Positions 10,161-20,089 of a stretch of DNA of 43,913 nucleotides are shown one piece after another. The DNA comes from Neobacillus dielmonensis (lineage in GTDB: Bacteria; Bacillota; Bacilli; Bacillales; Cytobacillaceae). Below the pieces are notes generated by a model. It did no database searches. It was not told the origin of the DNA and saw nothing but the letters and a program-made list of their open reading frames with translations. The stretch is from positions 1 through 43,913 of the forward strand of contig NZ_HG942047.1 of the NCBI RefSeq assembly GCF_000612665.1, in the 5' to 3' direction. The first letter of the stretch is position 1, and each line of letters opens with the position of its first letter. The translations under genes and the position numbers were made by a program.

Positions 10161-11423
10161 ATGTCTTTGGAACAACAGGAAACAAAAGAAAAGGTCATTC
10201 TTGTTGGCTGCCAAACAGATGATGAAGATGCTAGGTTCCAATATTCAATGGAGGAACTAGAATCATTAACAGATACAGCACAAGGAAAGACGGTAGCCAC
10301 ACTTGTTCAAAAACGGGAAAGAATTCATCCCGCGACTTATATCGGCAAGGGGAAAGTGGAGGAGCTGCAAACATTGGTGGAGGAGCTCGAAGCGGATATC
10401 GTGATCTTTAATGATGAACTGTCACCGAGCCAGAAGCGGAATCTAGCTTTAGGAATCGAGGCTCGCATTATCGACCGCACCCAGCTGATTTTAGATATTT
10501 TTGCGACTCGCGCTCGGTCTAAAGAAGGGAAACTGCAGGTAGAACTTGCCCAACTTCAATATTTATTGCCGCGGCTCGCTGGTCAAGGTACCGCATTATC
10601 GAGGCTTGGTGCCGGTATTGGGACAAGAGGACCTGGAGAAACGAAATTAGAATCAGACCGACGCCATATCCGCCGTAGGATTGATGATATCAAAAGTCAG
10701 CTTTCCGTGATTGTTCAGCACCGAGAACGATATCGCGAACGGCGCAAGAAAAATAAAACCTTCCAGGTGGCAATTGTAGGGTATACGAATGCTGGCAAAT
10801 CCACCTTGTTTAACCGCCTTTCGGAAGCGGATTCCTATGAAGAAAATCAATTGTTTGCCACACTGGATCCCATGACAAGGAAATTAATCCTGCCGAGTGG
10901 TTTTTTGGCATTGATTACCGACACGGTTGGTTTCATACAAGATTTGCCGACTGCTTTAATTGCTGCCTTCCGCTCGACCCTTGAAGAAGTAAAGGAAGCA
11001 GATTTGCTTCTTCATGTAGTGGATATGTCAAACCCGGATTATTATCAGCACGAAAAAACCGTCCAGAAGCTGTTGGAGGATTTAGAAGTGAAAGACATTC
11101 CGCAGATTACGGTTTATAATAAACGAGATATCAAGCATCCAGACTTTGTTCCAACATCTGATACACCAACTGCGTTCATTAGTGCGTTTGATGAAGAAGA
11201 CCGCCACGCATTAAAGTTAAGAATTGAGCAGGTTATGATGGATATGATGGAGCCCTACAAAGTGGAGGTTCCTTCGACTGAAGGAAAACTGCTTTCTCAA
11301 TTAAAAAACGAAACCATCTTAAGAGAACTTTCGTTTGATGAGGAAAAAGAGTTATATCGCTGCAGAGGATACTCCTTACAGGATCATGGAATAACAGGGC
11401 AATTGCAGAAATTTAAAGTTTAG
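10161..11423 (+). CDS. hflX: Ribosome-associated GTPase HflX
   Basis: HflX binds the 50S subunit and splits or rescues stalled ribosomes. The 420-residue protein has the N-terminal HflX domain ([19 protein letters not shown] block and the glycine-rich [19 protein letters not shown]), a basic coiled region, and a G domain. G1 is GYTNAGKST (207-215), G3 is [10 protein letters not shown] and G4 is YNKRD. The ATG has GAGGAAAGG upstream. ynbB starts 16 bases after its stop, giving an hflX-ynbB unit as in B. subtilis (where hflX was called ynbA). Confidence 0.95.
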   Translation: MSLEQQETKEKVILVGCQTDDEDARFQYSMEELESLTDTAQGKTVATLVQKRERIHPATYIGKGKVEELQTLVEELEADIVIFNDELSPSQKRNLALGIEARIIDRTQLILDIFATRARSKEGKLQVELAQLQYLLPRLAGQGTALSRLGAGIGTRGPGETKLESDRRHIRRRIDDIKSQLSVIVQHRERYRERRKKNKTFQVAIVGYTNAGKSTLFNRLSEADSYEENQLFATLDPMTRKLILPSGFLALITDTVGFIQDLPTALIAAFRSTLEEVKEADLLLHVVDMSNPDYYQHEKTVQKLLEDLEVKDIPQITVYNKRDIKHPDFVPTSDTPTAFISAFDEEDRHALKLRIEQVMMDMMEPYKVEVPSTEGKLLSQLKNETILRELSFDEEKELYRCRGYSLQDHGITGQLQKFKV

Positions 11424-11439
11424 ATTGGAGTACATCAAC

Positions 11440-12711
11440 ATGTTTCAACAGTTAAAAAATGGGGAAAAGCTTCAGACGTTAGTAAGAGAAGTAGAACAGC
11501 AAATCGCTGAAGTACATAAACAAATCGAGGAGAAAATGGAAACCAACCAATTTCGGGTACTCGAAAGCTTTCAAAAACACAGAGTGAGTGATTCGCATTT
11601 TATTCCTTCCACAGGATATGGCTATGATGATATCGGCCGGGATACTCTAGAGAAAGTTTATGCGGATGTGTTTGGTGGTGAAGCGGGACTTGTCAGGCCG
11701 CAAATTATCTCTGGTACCCATGCAATTTCAATTGCATTATTTGGGGTGCTTCGTCCCGGTGATGAACTCCTATATATTACCGGGAAACCTTATGATACAT
11801 TAGAGGAAATCGTTGGGATCCGCGGCAACGGAGTCGGTTCGCTGCGCGAATTTGGGATTTCCTATGATAGTGTTGCCTTAACAAGCGAGGGAGGAATTGA
11901 TTGGGACGCAGTAGCTCAAAAAATAACACCCAAAACTAAGATGATAGGGATTCAACGGTCCAAAGGCTATGCGGTTCGTCCATCATTTACCGTAACGGAA
12001 ATTGGCGAAATGATTAAGTTTGTAAAAGAAATCAAACAAGACATCGTCGTTTTTGTAGACAATTGTTACGGTGAATTTGTGGAGGAGATCGAGCCATGCC
12101 ATGTTGGAGCGGATTTAATGGCGGGTTCATTGATTAAAAACCCTGGGGGCGGAATAGCCAAAACCGGAGGATATATTGTCGGAAAGAAAGAATGGGTAGA
12201 GGCCTGTTCTTATCGGATGACTTCGCCTGGCATCGGTGCCGAAGCAGGTGCATCTCTTTATAGCCTGCAAGAAATGTATCAAGGATTTTTCCTGGCGCCG
12301 CACGTTGTCGGACAGGCGCTAAAGGGGGCAGTTTTTACGGCCGCTATGCTTGAAAAAATAGGAATGAATTCGTCTCCAAAATGGAATGCAAAGAGGACGG
12401 ATTTAATTCAGTCGGTGCAATTTGACGACAGAGACAAAATGGTGTCCTTCTGCCAAGCCATCCAATTTGCCTCACCGATTAACTCTTATGTCACCCCGCA
12501 TCCTAGCTATATGCCCGGTTACGAGGATGATGTCATTATGGCAGCAGGAACGTTTATTCAAGGAGCTAGTCTTGAACTGACGGCCGATGGTCCGATTCGT
12601 CCCCCTTATGTTGCCTATGTCCAAGGCGGGTTGACCTACGAGCACGTAAAAATTGCCATTTGTCTTGCCCTCGATCATTTAGTTGAAAAGGGATTAATGG
12701 AATTAAATTAG
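11440..12711 (+). CDS. ynbB: YnbB, PLP-dependent methionine gamma-lyase-like / aluminium-resistance family protein
   Basis: This 423-residue member of the Cys/Met-metabolism PLP enzyme superfamily is often labelled an aluminium-resistance protein; its true substrate is not established. Visible features are RPQIISGTHAIS (cofactor-phosphate side), VFVDNCYGEFVE (the Asp that contacts the pyridine nitrogen) and LIKNPGGGIAKTGGY, where the Lys of SLIKNPGG is the expected Schiff-base residue. I chose the ATG at 11440 with TTGGAG nine bases upstream; the TTG at 11425 is part of that ribosome site. It is co-transcribed with hflX and followed by a hairpin before glnR. Confidence 0.88.
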   Translation: MFQQLKNGEKLQTLVREVEQQIAEVHKQIEEKMETNQFRVLESFQKHRVSDSHFIPSTGYGYDDIGRDTLEKVYADVFGGEAGLVRPQIISGTHAISIALFGVLRPGDELLYITGKPYDTLEEIVGIRGNGVGSLREFGISYDSVALTSEGGIDWDAVAQKITPKTKMIGIQRSKGYAVRPSFTVTEIGEMIKFVKEIKQDIVVFVDNCYGEFVEEIEPCHVGADLMAGSLIKNPGGGIAKTGGYIVGKKEWVEACSYRMTSPGIGAEAGASLYSLQEMYQGFFLAPHVVGQALKGAVFTAAMLEKIGMNSSPKWNAKRTDLIQSVQFDDRDKMVSFCQAIQFASPINSYVTPHPSYMPGYEDDVIMAAGTFIQGASLELTADGPIRPPYVAYVQGGLTYEHVKIAICLALDHLVEKGLMELN

Positions 12712-12722
12712 GAAATGATACG

Positions 12723-12752
12723 AAGAACAGCCAAATTAGAAGCTGTTCTTTC
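12723..12752 (+). terminator. Hairpin after ynbB
   Basis: A nine-base stem AAGAACAGC/GCTGTTCTT has a ten-base loop. The T run after it is short, so it is a modest terminator separating hflX-ynbB from glnRA. Confidence 0.6.
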
Positions 12753-12766
12753 CTGTTTAAAAACCA

Positions 12767-12783
12767 TGTTAGATTTTCTGACA
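12767..12783. promoter_or_regulatory. GlnR/TnrA box 1 of glnRA
   Basis: TGTTA-N7-TGACA is a perfect match to the GlnR/TnrA consensus TGTNA-N7-TNACA. It lies just upstream of the -35 element. Confidence 0.85.
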
Positions 12784-12788
12784 TATCA

Positions 12789-12817
12789 TTGACATCTTTT
12801 CTAACAATAAATATAAT
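12789..12817 (+). promoter_or_regulatory. glnRA sigma-A promoter with GlnR box 2
   Basis: A perfect -35 TTGACA (12789-12794), a 17-base spacer and a perfect -10 TATAAT (12812-12817). A second GlnR-type site, TGACA-N7-TAACA (12790-12806, one mismatch), covers the -35. The two boxes start 23 bases apart, about two helical turns, so GlnR dimers would bind on the same face and block RNA polymerase, as in B. subtilis. Confidence 0.88.
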
Positions 12818-12852
12818 AGCAGTATGAAATAGAAAAAAGGAGGAGAAATTTG

Positions 12853-13260
12853 GTGAGTGGGAAAGAAATTCGTCGTTCGATGCCGCTTTTTCCAATCGGT
12901 ACTGTTATGCAGCTGACAGAGCTATCTGCAAGACAAATCCGATATTATGAGGAGCACCAGTTAATTTCTCCGGCAAGGAACCAAGGTAACCGCCGGTTAT
13001 ATAGTTTAAACGATATTGATAGATTATTAGAGATTAAGGATTTAATCGATCAAGGTGTTAACATGGCCGGAATTAAACAAATATTCCTTGTCAAACAACA
13101 ACAAGAACAAACTAATAATGAACAGCAGCAATCGGAAAAAGCAAAACGTGAGTTAACGGACGATCAGTTGCGTCATCTTCTCCGCAATGAATTAATGCAT
13201 TCAGGAAGATTCAATCGCTCCACCTTGAGACAAGGTGATATGTCTCGCTTTTTCCATTAA
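12853..13260 (+). CDS. glnR: Glutamine synthetase repressor GlnR
   Basis: GlnR is a MerR-family repressor of nitrogen genes, activated by feedback-inhibited glutamine synthetase. The winged-helix part ([16 protein letters not shown], then [13 protein letters not shown]) is complete. The C-terminal tail, a glutamine-rich linker ending in [10 protein letters not shown], matches the autoinhibitory and GS-sensing tail of Bacillus GlnR. AAGGAGG at 12837-12843 lies nine bases from the GTG at 12853 and six from a TTG at 12850; I favour the GTG (135 residues). It is the first gene of glnRA, with glnA 29 bases downstream and its own product expected to repress the operon. Confidence 0.96.
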   Translation: MSGKEIRRSMPLFPIGTVMQLTELSARQIRYYEEHQLISPARNQGNRRLYSLNDIDRLLEIKDLIDQGVNMAGIKQIFLVKQQQEQTNNEQQQSEKAKRELTDDQLRHLLRNELMHSGRFNRSTLRQGDMSRFFH

Positions 13261-13289
13261 AAATTCTTACTAAAGCAGGGGGAAATGAA

Positions 13290-14624
13290 ATGACTAAGTA
13301 CACACGCGAAGATATTCAGCGCATGGCGAATGAAGAAAATGTAAAGTTTATCCGATTGCAATTCACTGACATTCTTGGAACGATTAAAAACGTGGAGATT
13401 CCAATCAGCCAATTGGAAAAAGCGCTGGATAACAAAATGATGTTTGATGGTTCTTCGATTGAGGGGTTTGTACGTATTGAAGAGTCTGACATGTATCTGT
13501 TTCCAGATTTAGATACATGGGTCGTCTTCCCATGGACAGCTGAAAAAGGAAAAGTAGCACGCCTAATCTGTGATATTTATAATTCAGATGGTACTCCATT
13601 TGATGGAGACCCTCGCAACAATTTGAGACGGGTATTAAAAGAAATGGAAGAACTTGGTTTTACTAACTTCAACCTTGGACCAGAGCCTGAATTCTTCTTA
13701 TTTAAATTAGACCAAAATGGAGAACCAACTCTAGAGTTAAACGACCAAGGCGGATATTTTGACTTAGCTCCAACTGACTTAGGTGAAAACTGTCGCCGTG
13801 ATATCGTACTTGAATTAGAAGAAATGGGCTTTGAAATTGAAGCTTCTCACCATGAGGTTGCTCCTGGCCAGCACGAAATTGACTTTAAATATGCAGATGC
13901 GCTAACTGCTTGCGATCAAATACAAACATTTAAGCTTGTCGTTAAAACTATTGCTCGTAAGCATGGATTGCATGCAACCTTCATGCCAAAACCATTGTTC
14001 GGTGTAAACGGATCTGGAATGCACTGTAACCTTTCATTATTCAAAAACGGCCAAAATGCTTTCTTTGAACCAACAGGCGATCTTCAATTGAGCGACACTG
14101 CCCGTCAGTTTATCGCTGGTGTACTGAAGCATGCACCAAACTTTACAGCAGTAACCAATCCTACTGTAAACTCTTTTAAACGATTGGTTCCTGGATATGA
14201 AGCACCTTGTTACGTGGCTTGGTCTGCTAGAAACCGTTCACCATTAATTCGGATCCCTGCTTCCCGCGGTTTAAGTACTCGTGTTGAAGTCCGCAGCGTT
14301 GACCCGGCTGCTAATCCATATCTAGCTATGGCTGTTCTATTAAAAGCTGGTCTTGACGGAATTAAAAATAAATTAACTCCTCCTGCACCAGTTGACCGTA
14401 ATATCTATGTGATGAGCAAAGAAGAAAGAATTGAAGAAGGCATCATCGATCTTCCTGCAACATTAATGGCTGCTCTCGAAAACCTAAAATCAGACGAAGT
14501 AATTGTTTCTGGTCTTGGCGAGCATATCTTTGAACACTTTGTTGAAGCAAAAGAAATTGAGTGGGATATGTTCCGTACGGTAGTCCATCCTTGGGAACGC
14601 GAACAATATATGTCAATGTATTAA
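13290..14624 (+). CDS. glnA: Glutamine synthetase, type I-alpha
   Basis: The enzyme makes glutamine from glutamate, ammonia and ATP and is the nitrogen sensor for GlnR and TnrA. At 444 residues it has the Bacillus GSI-alpha length, without the adenylylation insertion of the beta type. Visible motifs are [17 protein letters not shown] (D50-type active-site region), the [11 protein letters not shown] metal-ligand segment, the [13 protein letters not shown] loop, [14 protein letters not shown] (ATP site) and [20 protein letters not shown] site precedes the ATG. It is translated from the glnRA transcript and ends at a strong terminator. Confidence 0.98.
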   Translation: MTKYTREDIQRMANEENVKFIRLQFTDILGTIKNVEIPISQLEKALDNKMMFDGSSIEGFVRIEESDMYLFPDLDTWVVFPWTAEKGKVARLICDIYNSDGTPFDGDPRNNLRRVLKEMEELGFTNFNLGPEPEFFLFKLDQNGEPTLELNDQGGYFDLAPTDLGENCRRDIVLELEEMGFEIEASHHEVAPGQHEIDFKYADALTACDQIQTFKLVVKTIARKHGLHATFMPKPLFGVNGSGMHCNLSLFKNGQNAFFEPTGDLQLSDTARQFIAGVLKHAPNFTAVTNPTVNSFKRLVPGYEAPCYVAWSARNRSPLIRIPASRGLSTRVEVRSVDPAANPYLAMAVLLKAGLDGIKNKLTPPAPVDRNIYVMSKEERIEEGIIDLPATLMAALENLKSDEVIVSGLGEHIFEHFVEAKEIEWDMFRTVVHPWEREQYMSMY

Positions 14625-14652
14625 TTGTTAGGAAATCATTTGATCCATCAGC

Positions 14653-14685
14653 AAAAACACTCAGTTAATGTAACTGGGTGTTTTT
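14653..14685 (+). terminator. Terminator after glnA
   Basis: A long stem (AAAAACACTCAGTTA with TAACTGGGTGTTTTT, one G-U) has a three-base loop and ends in Ts. Confidence 0.92.
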
Positions 14686-14748
14686 GTGGTTTATGGGGGA
14701 ATTTAAAAACTTGGATGAAGAGTTTGTCTTTTGTCATTAGTTTATAAG

Positions 14749-15045
14749 TTATGGTTCGTTATTTTTCTGGCTGTTCTCGCTTAATAGCCTCGCCCTTAAA
14801 AGGATGGCATCACCGGCAATGCCTGCAATAATAGAATAAAGAATCGTTTCAACGAAAGAGTTTGGGGCTATATACAAAACCAGGAGAAGGGCGGCGACAG
14901 AACCTAGCAGCATTTCTTGCAAAAAGCCGAGGTAAAGAAATTTTTTTGTTCTTCGGGGCATAATGATTTTTCCATGTTTAAAGACATGTCCAATAATACC
15001 AACTAAACCACCAATTACAAACGAGAAAATCATGTCATCATACAC
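14749..15045 (-). CDS. Small membrane protein (DUF4257-like)
   Basis: This 98-residue protein has three hydrophobic stretches: an N-terminal FSFVIGGLVGIIGHVF, a central LLGSVAALLLVLYIA, and TILYSIIAGIAGDAILL. A basic loop (KHGKIIMPRRTKKF) lies between the first two. The arrangement resembles the small DUF4257 family of Bacillus, function unknown; this family call is from pattern memory only. It lies on the minus strand between glnA and lexA, and no transporter or enzyme motif is present. The AGGAGAGTGAGAA stretch just upstream is a plausible ribosome site. Confidence 0.6.
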   Translation of the reverse strand: MYDDMIFSFVIGGLVGIIGHVFKHGKIIMPRRTKKFLYLGFLQEMLLGSVAALLLVLYIAPNSFVETILYSIIAGIAGDAILLRARLLSENSQKNNEP

Positions 15046-15212
15046 TTATTCTCACTCTCCTTAAGCCTGATTTTTTGACCTAAGGTAAATCTTGGTGTAT
15101 TAACATTATACAAAACTTGGAAACACAATAGCATAGGTAAATATATGCAATTTTCAATAAATTGAAACAATATTGTTAGATATATGAAACATAGCCTCTA
15201 TACCTTGACTAT

Positions 15213-15244
15213 AAAGTGCCGACAATCAGGATTGCCGGCACTTT
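15213..15244. terminator. Hairpin downstream of lexA
   Basis: AAAGTGCC pairs with GGCACTTT, with CAAT/ATTG pairing inside. The T run is weak on both strands. It lies 70 bases beyond the lexA stop and may end the lexA transcript. Confidence 0.5.
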
Positions 15245-15313
15245 AGTAAATTCGCTATTCTCTTAACAACCAGACGGTAAATCGAAAGAAATTCTCATTG
15301 ATTTTGTGACTTC

Positions 15314-15937
15314 TTAATGAATTTGTCTATATACTCCGATAACTTTTCCAAGGATAGATACATTTTTTAGAATAATGGGATCCATTGTGGAATTTTCAGG
15401 CTGCAGCCTAATAAAATCCTTTTCTTTAAAGAACCTTTTGCAGGTAGCCTCATCATCTTCCGTCATGGCTACCACAATATCCCCATTATTAGCTGTTTGC
15501 TGCTGCTTTACAATAACATAGTCTCCATCTAGTATTCCGGCTTCTATCATACTTTCACCCATGATTTCCAGCATGAATACTTGTTCATCTGCGGGCACAA
15601 GTCTTTCAGGGAGCGGAAAATACTCTTCAATATTTTCAATGGCTGTAATAGGCATCCCGGCAGTGACTTTACCCACTACAGGAACGTTAATAGCTTGGTT
15701 TCTTGGTATACTTGCTGCTTCATCTGCTTCTAATACCTCAATTGCTCTTGGCTTAGTAGGATCTCGTCGAATCAATCCTTTGCTTTCCAATCTGGCTAGA
15801 TGGCCATGTACGGTAGAGCTGGATGCAAGCCCGACAGCTTCTCCAATTTCTCTAACGGATGGAGGATAGCCTTTGCTCTTAACCTCGTCTTTTATGAAAT
15901 TCAAAATATCCTGCTGCCGCTTTGATATTTTTACCAT
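15314..15937 (-). CDS. lexA: SOS repressor LexA
   Basis: LexA represses the SOS regulon and cleaves itself when RecA filaments form on damaged DNA. The 207-residue protein has an N-terminal winged helix ([21 protein letters not shown]), the self-cleavage bond Ala93-Gly94 in GKVTAGMP, and the S24-type dyad Ser129 (GESM) and Lys167 (CKRFF). I chose the ATG at 15937 (MVKISKRQQ) with a CGAGGTG site upstream; a longer frame reaching 15991 would run into the operator region. It is divergent from yneA, and both promoters carry LexA boxes, so autoregulation is expected. Confidence 0.97.
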   Translation of the reverse strand: MVKISKRQQDILNFIKDEVKSKGYPPSVREIGEAVGLASSSTVHGHLARLESKGLIRRDPTKPRAIEVLEADEAASIPRNQAINVPVVGKVTAGMPITAIENIEEYFPLPERLVPADEQVFMLEIMGESMIEAGILDGDYVIVKQQQTANNGDIVVAMTEDDEATCKRFFKEKDFIRLQPENSTMDPIILKNVSILGKVIGVYRQIH

Positions 15938-15973
15938 GATAAATTGCACCTCGCCCTGGTTAATGTTGTCTTT

Positions 15974-16002
15974 ATTATAGCATGTTCGCATTTTTTATAC
16001 AA
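15974..16002 (-). promoter_or_regulatory. lexA promoter
   Basis: On the minus strand TTGTAT (16002-15997), a 17-base spacer and TATAAT (15979-15974). The LexA box at 16000-16013 overlaps the -35. A half-site (GCATGTTCG) sits in the spacer next to the -10. Confidence 0.75.
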
Positions 16003-16013
16003 ACATAAGTTCG
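16000..16013. promoter_or_regulatory. LexA box 1
   Basis: CAAACATAAGTTCG matches the Bacillus SOS box CGAAC-N4-GTTCG at all but one position. It covers the lexA -35. Confidence 0.82.
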
Positions 16014-16022
16014 AATTTTTTG

Positions 16023-16052
16023 TTGACAACAAACAAGCGTTCGGATTATACT
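16023..16052 (+). promoter_or_regulatory. yneA promoter
   Basis: A perfect TTGACA (16023-16028), an 18-base spacer and TATACT (16047-16052). LexA box 2 fills the spacer, so repressor binding should fully block this promoter. Confidence 0.85.
16030..16043. promoter_or_regulatory. LexA box 2
   Basis: CAAACAAGCGTTCG, one mismatch to CGAAC-N4-GTTCG, lies between the -35 and -10 of yneA. Confidence 0.85.
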
Positions 16053-16066
16053 AAAAACAGAAATTG

Positions 16067-16080
16067 CGAACATATATTCT
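16067..16080. promoter_or_regulatory. LexA box 3
   Basis: CGAACATATATTCT has a perfect left half and a right half with two mismatches. It lies just downstream of the yneA start of transcription. Confidence 0.75.
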
Positions 16081-16096
16081 ACAAGAGGTGTTTAGT

Positions 16097-16420
16097 ATGA
16101 AAAATTTATGGACTCAATACTCCTATGCTATCATTCTTTTACTTATAAGTTGTGCCTTTGCCCTAATTTTTACGATTCAGCACCGACCGAACGATCAAGA
16201 GCAATATATGAAAATTACTGTCTCGGACGGAGACTCCCTATGGAAGATTTCTAAAACGTACGCTAATGACCACTCTATGACCAATAAAGAATTTGTTAAT
16301 TGGGTAAAAAAGCATAACAAGAAAATAGACGATGAAATTTATCCAGGTGAAGAGATTATCATTCCTATAGGCAACGACGTTTCAACAGTTACAGAATTAG
16401 CCGGTGCAATGGAAGAATAG
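16097..16420 (+). CDS. yneA: SOS cell-division inhibitor YneA (LysM protein)
   Basis: YneA delays division while DNA damage is repaired. The 107-residue protein has one N-terminal membrane segment (SYAIILLLISCAFALIFTI, about residues 9-27) and an extracellular LysM domain (VSDGDSLWKISKTYA to PGEEIIIP). Its layout and length match B. subtilis YneA. I chose the ATG at 16097 with AGAGGTG upstream; an earlier in-frame ATG at 16064 would start inside the promoter and LexA box 3. It heads the operon with yneB, whose start is 12 bases beyond its stop, and is under direct LexA control. Confidence 0.93.
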   Translation: MKNLWTQYSYAIILLLISCAFALIFTIQHRPNDQEQYMKITVSDGDSLWKISKTYANDHSMTNKEFVNWVKKHNKKIDDEIYPGEEIIIPIGNDVSTVTELAGAMEE

Positions 16421-17092
<672 letters not shown>

Positions 17093-17116
17093 ATTAATTG
17101 AACACTAATTAGGAAT

Positions 17117-17137
17117 CCAAAGGGGAAACCCCTTTGG
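17117..17137. terminator. Hairpin after yneB
   Basis: A perfect nine-base stem CCAAAGGGG/CCCCTTTGG with an AAA loop. Without a T run it may be a weak or factor-assisted terminator. Confidence 0.5.
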
Positions 17138-17266
17138 CCGATTTTATATAGTAACAACAGGCAATATACATGAAGCACTTGATTTTTTATTTAAACCGAT
17201 AAATTAACTATAAAATCCTCCCAACATAGGTTAACATGTATAGTTTAAATGTGGGAATAATTTTAG

Positions 17267-17302
17267 ATAACACCTTCTGCCTTGTCAGAAGGTGTTATTT
17301 TT
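17267..17302 (+). terminator. Strong terminator between yneB and ynzC
   Basis: A perfect 13-base stem (ATAACACCTTCTG with CAGAAGGTGTTAT) has a six-base loop and a five-T run. No coding gene directly upstream accounts for it, since yneB ends 175 bases earlier beyond another hairpin, which suggests a short non-coding transcript. Confidence 0.9.
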
Positions 17303-17348
17303 AGTAAAATCAATTTTTATGTAGTAGATTTCGAAAGAAGGTGCATGC

Positions 17349-17579
17349 ATGCTATCTAAAGAGAAGTTGGCAAGAATTAATGAACTTGCAAGAAAAGGTA
17401 AAACTTCGGGCTTATCAAAAGAAGAAGCGAGGGAGCAAAGCTCATTAAGAAGTGAGTATCTAGCAGCCTTTCGTTCCCAGATGTTAGATACATTGACCCA
17501 TACCACAATCATCGATCCACAGGGAAACGATGTCACACCAGAAAAAATAAAACAAAGGAAAAAAAGAAACCTTCATTAA
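17349..17579 (+). CDS. ynzC: YnzC, small DUF896 protein
   Basis: This 76-residue charged helical protein of the DUF896 family has the conserved ARINELARKGK start and a C-terminal block IIDPQGNDVTPEKIK. The B. subtilis protein is a two- to three-helix bundle of unknown role. In B. subtilis ynzC belongs to the SOS-induced yneA-yneB-ynzC unit. Here a strong terminator stands 47 bases upstream, so it is more likely read from its own promoter or by read-through. AAGGTG precedes the ATG. Confidence 0.92.
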   Translation: MLSKEKLARINELARKGKTSGLSKEEAREQSSLRSEYLAAFRSQMLDTLTHTTIIDPQGNDVTPEKIKQRKKRNLH

Positions 17580-17605
17580 AGGAATACAAAATTGTATTCC
17601 TTTTT
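17578..17605 (+). terminator. Terminator after ynzC
   Basis: The stem AAAGGAATACAA/TTGTATTCCTTT, with a two-base formal loop, ends in five Ts directly after the ynzC stop. Confidence 0.88.
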
Positions 17606-17751
17606 ACATATTAGGCCACTAATTGCAGGAATATATTAAATAAAATTACTTTTTGTTCCATTTTTTATTATATTAGTTGAATTAATGACCAGTGAAATAT
17701 AATATTAAAATTGTGGGTTAATAATCCTGTGAAAAAGAGAGGATGTAAAAG

Positions 17752-19758
17752 ATGTTTAATACGATTGATGATTTATCCGTAACCACAATCCGTACATTAG
17801 CTATTGATGCGGTTGAGAAAGCAAACTCAGGCCATCCTGGAATGCCGATGGGGGCTGCTCCAATGGCATATACATTATGGACAAGATTTATGAACCATAA
17901 TCCGAAGAATCCGAAATGGTTTAACCGTGACCGTTTTGTTTTATCTGCAGGCCATGGTTCTGCTTTACTATACAGCATGTTACATTTGTCCGGCTACAAT
18001 CTTTCTATCGATGACTTAAAACAATTCCGTCAATGGGGCAGTAAGACTCCAGGCCACCCTGAATATGGCCACACGGAAGGAGTAGAAGCAACTACTGGTC
18101 CACTTGGACAAGGGATTGCGATGGCTGTTGGAATGGCAATGGCTGAACGTCATCTAGCCAGTGTTTATAATCAAGACAATTATGAAATTGTGAACCATTT
18201 TACATACGGTATTTGCGGAGACGGCGATTTAATGGAAGGTGTGTCTGCTGAAGCAGCATCCCTAGCAGGCCATTTAAAATTAGGTCGATTGGTTGTTCTT
18301 TATGATTCTAATGATATTTCTTTAGATGGGGATTTAAATAAATCTTTCTCTGAGAGTGTAAAAAACCGTTTCCAATCCTATGGCTGGCAATACCTTCGTG
18401 TTGAAGATGGAAATAATATGGAGGAAATTGCGAAAGCTTTAGAGGAAGCACAGAACGATCTTGACCATCCAACTATTATTGAGGTAAGAACTGTTATCGG
18501 TTTTGGTTCGCCAAATCGCGCCGGAACTTCAGGCGTTCACGGAGCACCACTTGGGGCCGAAGAGCTGAAACTGACCAAGCAAAGTTATCAATGGACATTA
18601 GAAGAAGATTTCCATGTTCCGGATGGGGTATATGAAAACTTCCGCAAATTAATTGGCGAAAACGGCGAGAAAAAAGAAAAAGAGTGGGATGATCTGTTCG
18701 CTCAATATAAAAATCAATATCCAGAATTAGCAACACAACTTGAACAAGCCTTGAACAACCAACTTCCTGAAGGCTGGGATAAAGACATTCCTGTTTATGC
18801 TGAAGGTAAAAGCCTAGCATCCCGTGCTTCATCTGGTGAAGCCTTAAATGGGATTGCTAAGAATCTTCCAATCTTAATTGGCGGATCTGCTGACCTTGCG
18901 GGTTCTAATAAAACAACCATTAAAGGAACAAAAGACTATATGCCTGGCTCTTATGATGGCCGCAATATCTGGTTTGGCGTTCGGGAATTTGCGATGGGTG
19001 CTGCGATGAATGGTATTGCTCTTCATGGTGGAGTCAAAGTATTCGGGGGAACTTTCTTTGTCTTCTCTGATTACCTTCGCCCTGCTATTCGCTTGGCAGC
19101 CCTCATGGGACTACCAGTTACTTATGTCTTCACTCATGACAGTATCGCAGTTGGAGAAGATGGGCCAACCCACGAACCAATCGAACAACTTGCTGCTCTA
19201 AGATCCATGCCGAATCTTTCGATTATTCGTCCAGCTGATGGTAACGAGACTGCTGCAGCATGGAAATTGGCTGTCGAGTCCACGAATAAACCAACAGCAT
19301 TGGTGTTAACTCGGCAAAACTTACCTACATTAAAAGGAACAGATCAAAACGCATATGATGGTGTGAAGCGTGGTGCATATGTGGTTTCACCAGCATCCAA
19401 AGAAACTCCAGATGCCTTATTGCTTGCATCCGGTTCCGAGGTAAGCCTTGCAGTTGAAGCGCAACAAACACTAGCTGGTGAAGGCATCGACGTATCTGTT
19501 GTCAGCATGCCATCATGGGATCGATTTGAGGAACAATCACAAGAATACAAACAATCCGTTCTTCCGAAAAACGTAAAAAAACGTTTGGGAATCGAAGTAG
19601 GCGCATCTCTAGGCTGGCATAAATACACCGGAGACGAAGGCGATGTTTTAGCTATAGATCGATTCGGCGCCTCCGCACCTGGCGAAAAAGTAATGAGCGA
19701 ATACGGCTTTACAGTAGAAAATGTCGTGTCAAAAGTAAAAGCTTTACTTTCAAAATAA
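17752..19758 (+). CDS. tkt: Transketolase
   Basis: Transketolase transfers two-carbon ketol units between pentose-phosphate sugars using thiamine diphosphate. The 668-residue protein has the N-terminal [16 protein letters not shown] segment, the ThDP motif GDGDLMEG (G156-D157-G158) running to SNDISLDG, the central [20 protein letters not shown] block with the catalytic glutamate of the ThDP pyrimidine half, and the [14 protein letters not shown] sugar-binding segment. AGAGAGGATG lies upstream of the ATG. It is a monocistronic core gene with its own terminator. Confidence 0.97.
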   Translation: MFNTIDDLSVTTIRTLAIDAVEKANSGHPGMPMGAAPMAYTLWTRFMNHNPKNPKWFNRDRFVLSAGHGSALLYSMLHLSGYNLSIDDLKQFRQWGSKTPGHPEYGHTEGVEATTGPLGQGIAMAVGMAMAERHLASVYNQDNYEIVNHFTYGICGDGDLMEGVSAEAASLAGHLKLGRLVVLYDSNDISLDGDLNKSFSESVKNRFQSYGWQYLRVEDGNNMEEIAKALEEAQNDLDHPTIIEVRTVIGFGSPNRAGTSGVHGAPLGAEELKLTKQSYQWTLEEDFHVPDGVYENFRKLIGENGEKKEKEWDDLFAQYKNQYPELATQLEQALNNQLPEGWDKDIPVYAEGKSLASRASSGEALNGIAKNLPILIGGSADLAGSNKTTIKGTKDYMPGSYDGRNIWFGVREFAMGAAMNGIALHGGVKVFGGTFFVFSDYLRPAIRLAALMGLPVTYVFTHDSIAVGEDGPTHEPIEQLAALRSMPNLSIIRPADGNETAAAWKLAVESTNKPTALVLTRQNLPTLKGTDQNAYDGVKRGAYVVSPASKETPDALLLASGSEVSLAVEAQQTLAGEGIDVSVVSMPSWDRFEEQSQEYKQSVLPKNVKKRLGIEVGASLGWHKYTGDEGDVLAIDRFGASAPGEKVMSEYGFTVENVVSKVKALLSK

Positions 19759-19795
19759 AAGAGACATGGGGACGGTTATTCCGTCTCTTTTTTTT
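19757..19795 (+). terminator. Terminator after tkt
   Basis: AAGAGAC (or the inner GACGG) pairs with the CCGTCTCTT arm, followed by eight Ts. It begins at the tkt stop codon. Confidence 0.85.
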
Positions 19796-19896
19796 GTATA
19801 AGGCTCTGTTAAACGATAATGTTGATTTTCTTAACTCTGTTGATTGGAGCGCCTGGAGCGGAAATCAACCAACCAAATTTAGTAGAGCCTTGTATA
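19795..19896. mobile_element. MITE-like element, 90 bp with 6-bp target duplication
   Basis: The element 19801-19890 has terminal inverted repeats AGGCTCTGTTAAA and TTTAGTAGAGCCT (11 of 13 paired) and is flanked by direct repeats TGTATA (19795-19800 and 19891-19896). Its centre carries a second inverted pair, GTTGATTGGAGCG and GGAGCGGAAATCAAC, a sequence type I recognise as common in Bacillus intergenic DNA. It has no coding capacity and would need a transposase in trans. It lies in the tkt-sirA gap; the rest of that gap (19897-20089) shows nothing I can name. Confidence 0.72.
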
Positions 19897-20089
19897 AAAT
19901 ATTAATAAAATATGAAAAATGGCAATTTTAGCAGGATAATGGCTTTCTTCTATTGAATAAATCAAATAAAAGAATAAACTACTTGACAATCGACAAAAGT
20001 AGTGGAAGTTTTTGCCGCCATAAGACAAATGTTTCCTTACTGATTTTTTATAATGAATAAAAGGACATGTCAGCGAAGGAGAGGTCTGT

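Noticed and set aside
17179..17214. TTGATT plus TATAAA as a standard promoter
   Set aside because: The spacer is 24 bases, too long for sigma-A; only the -10 part is kept as a weak suggestion.
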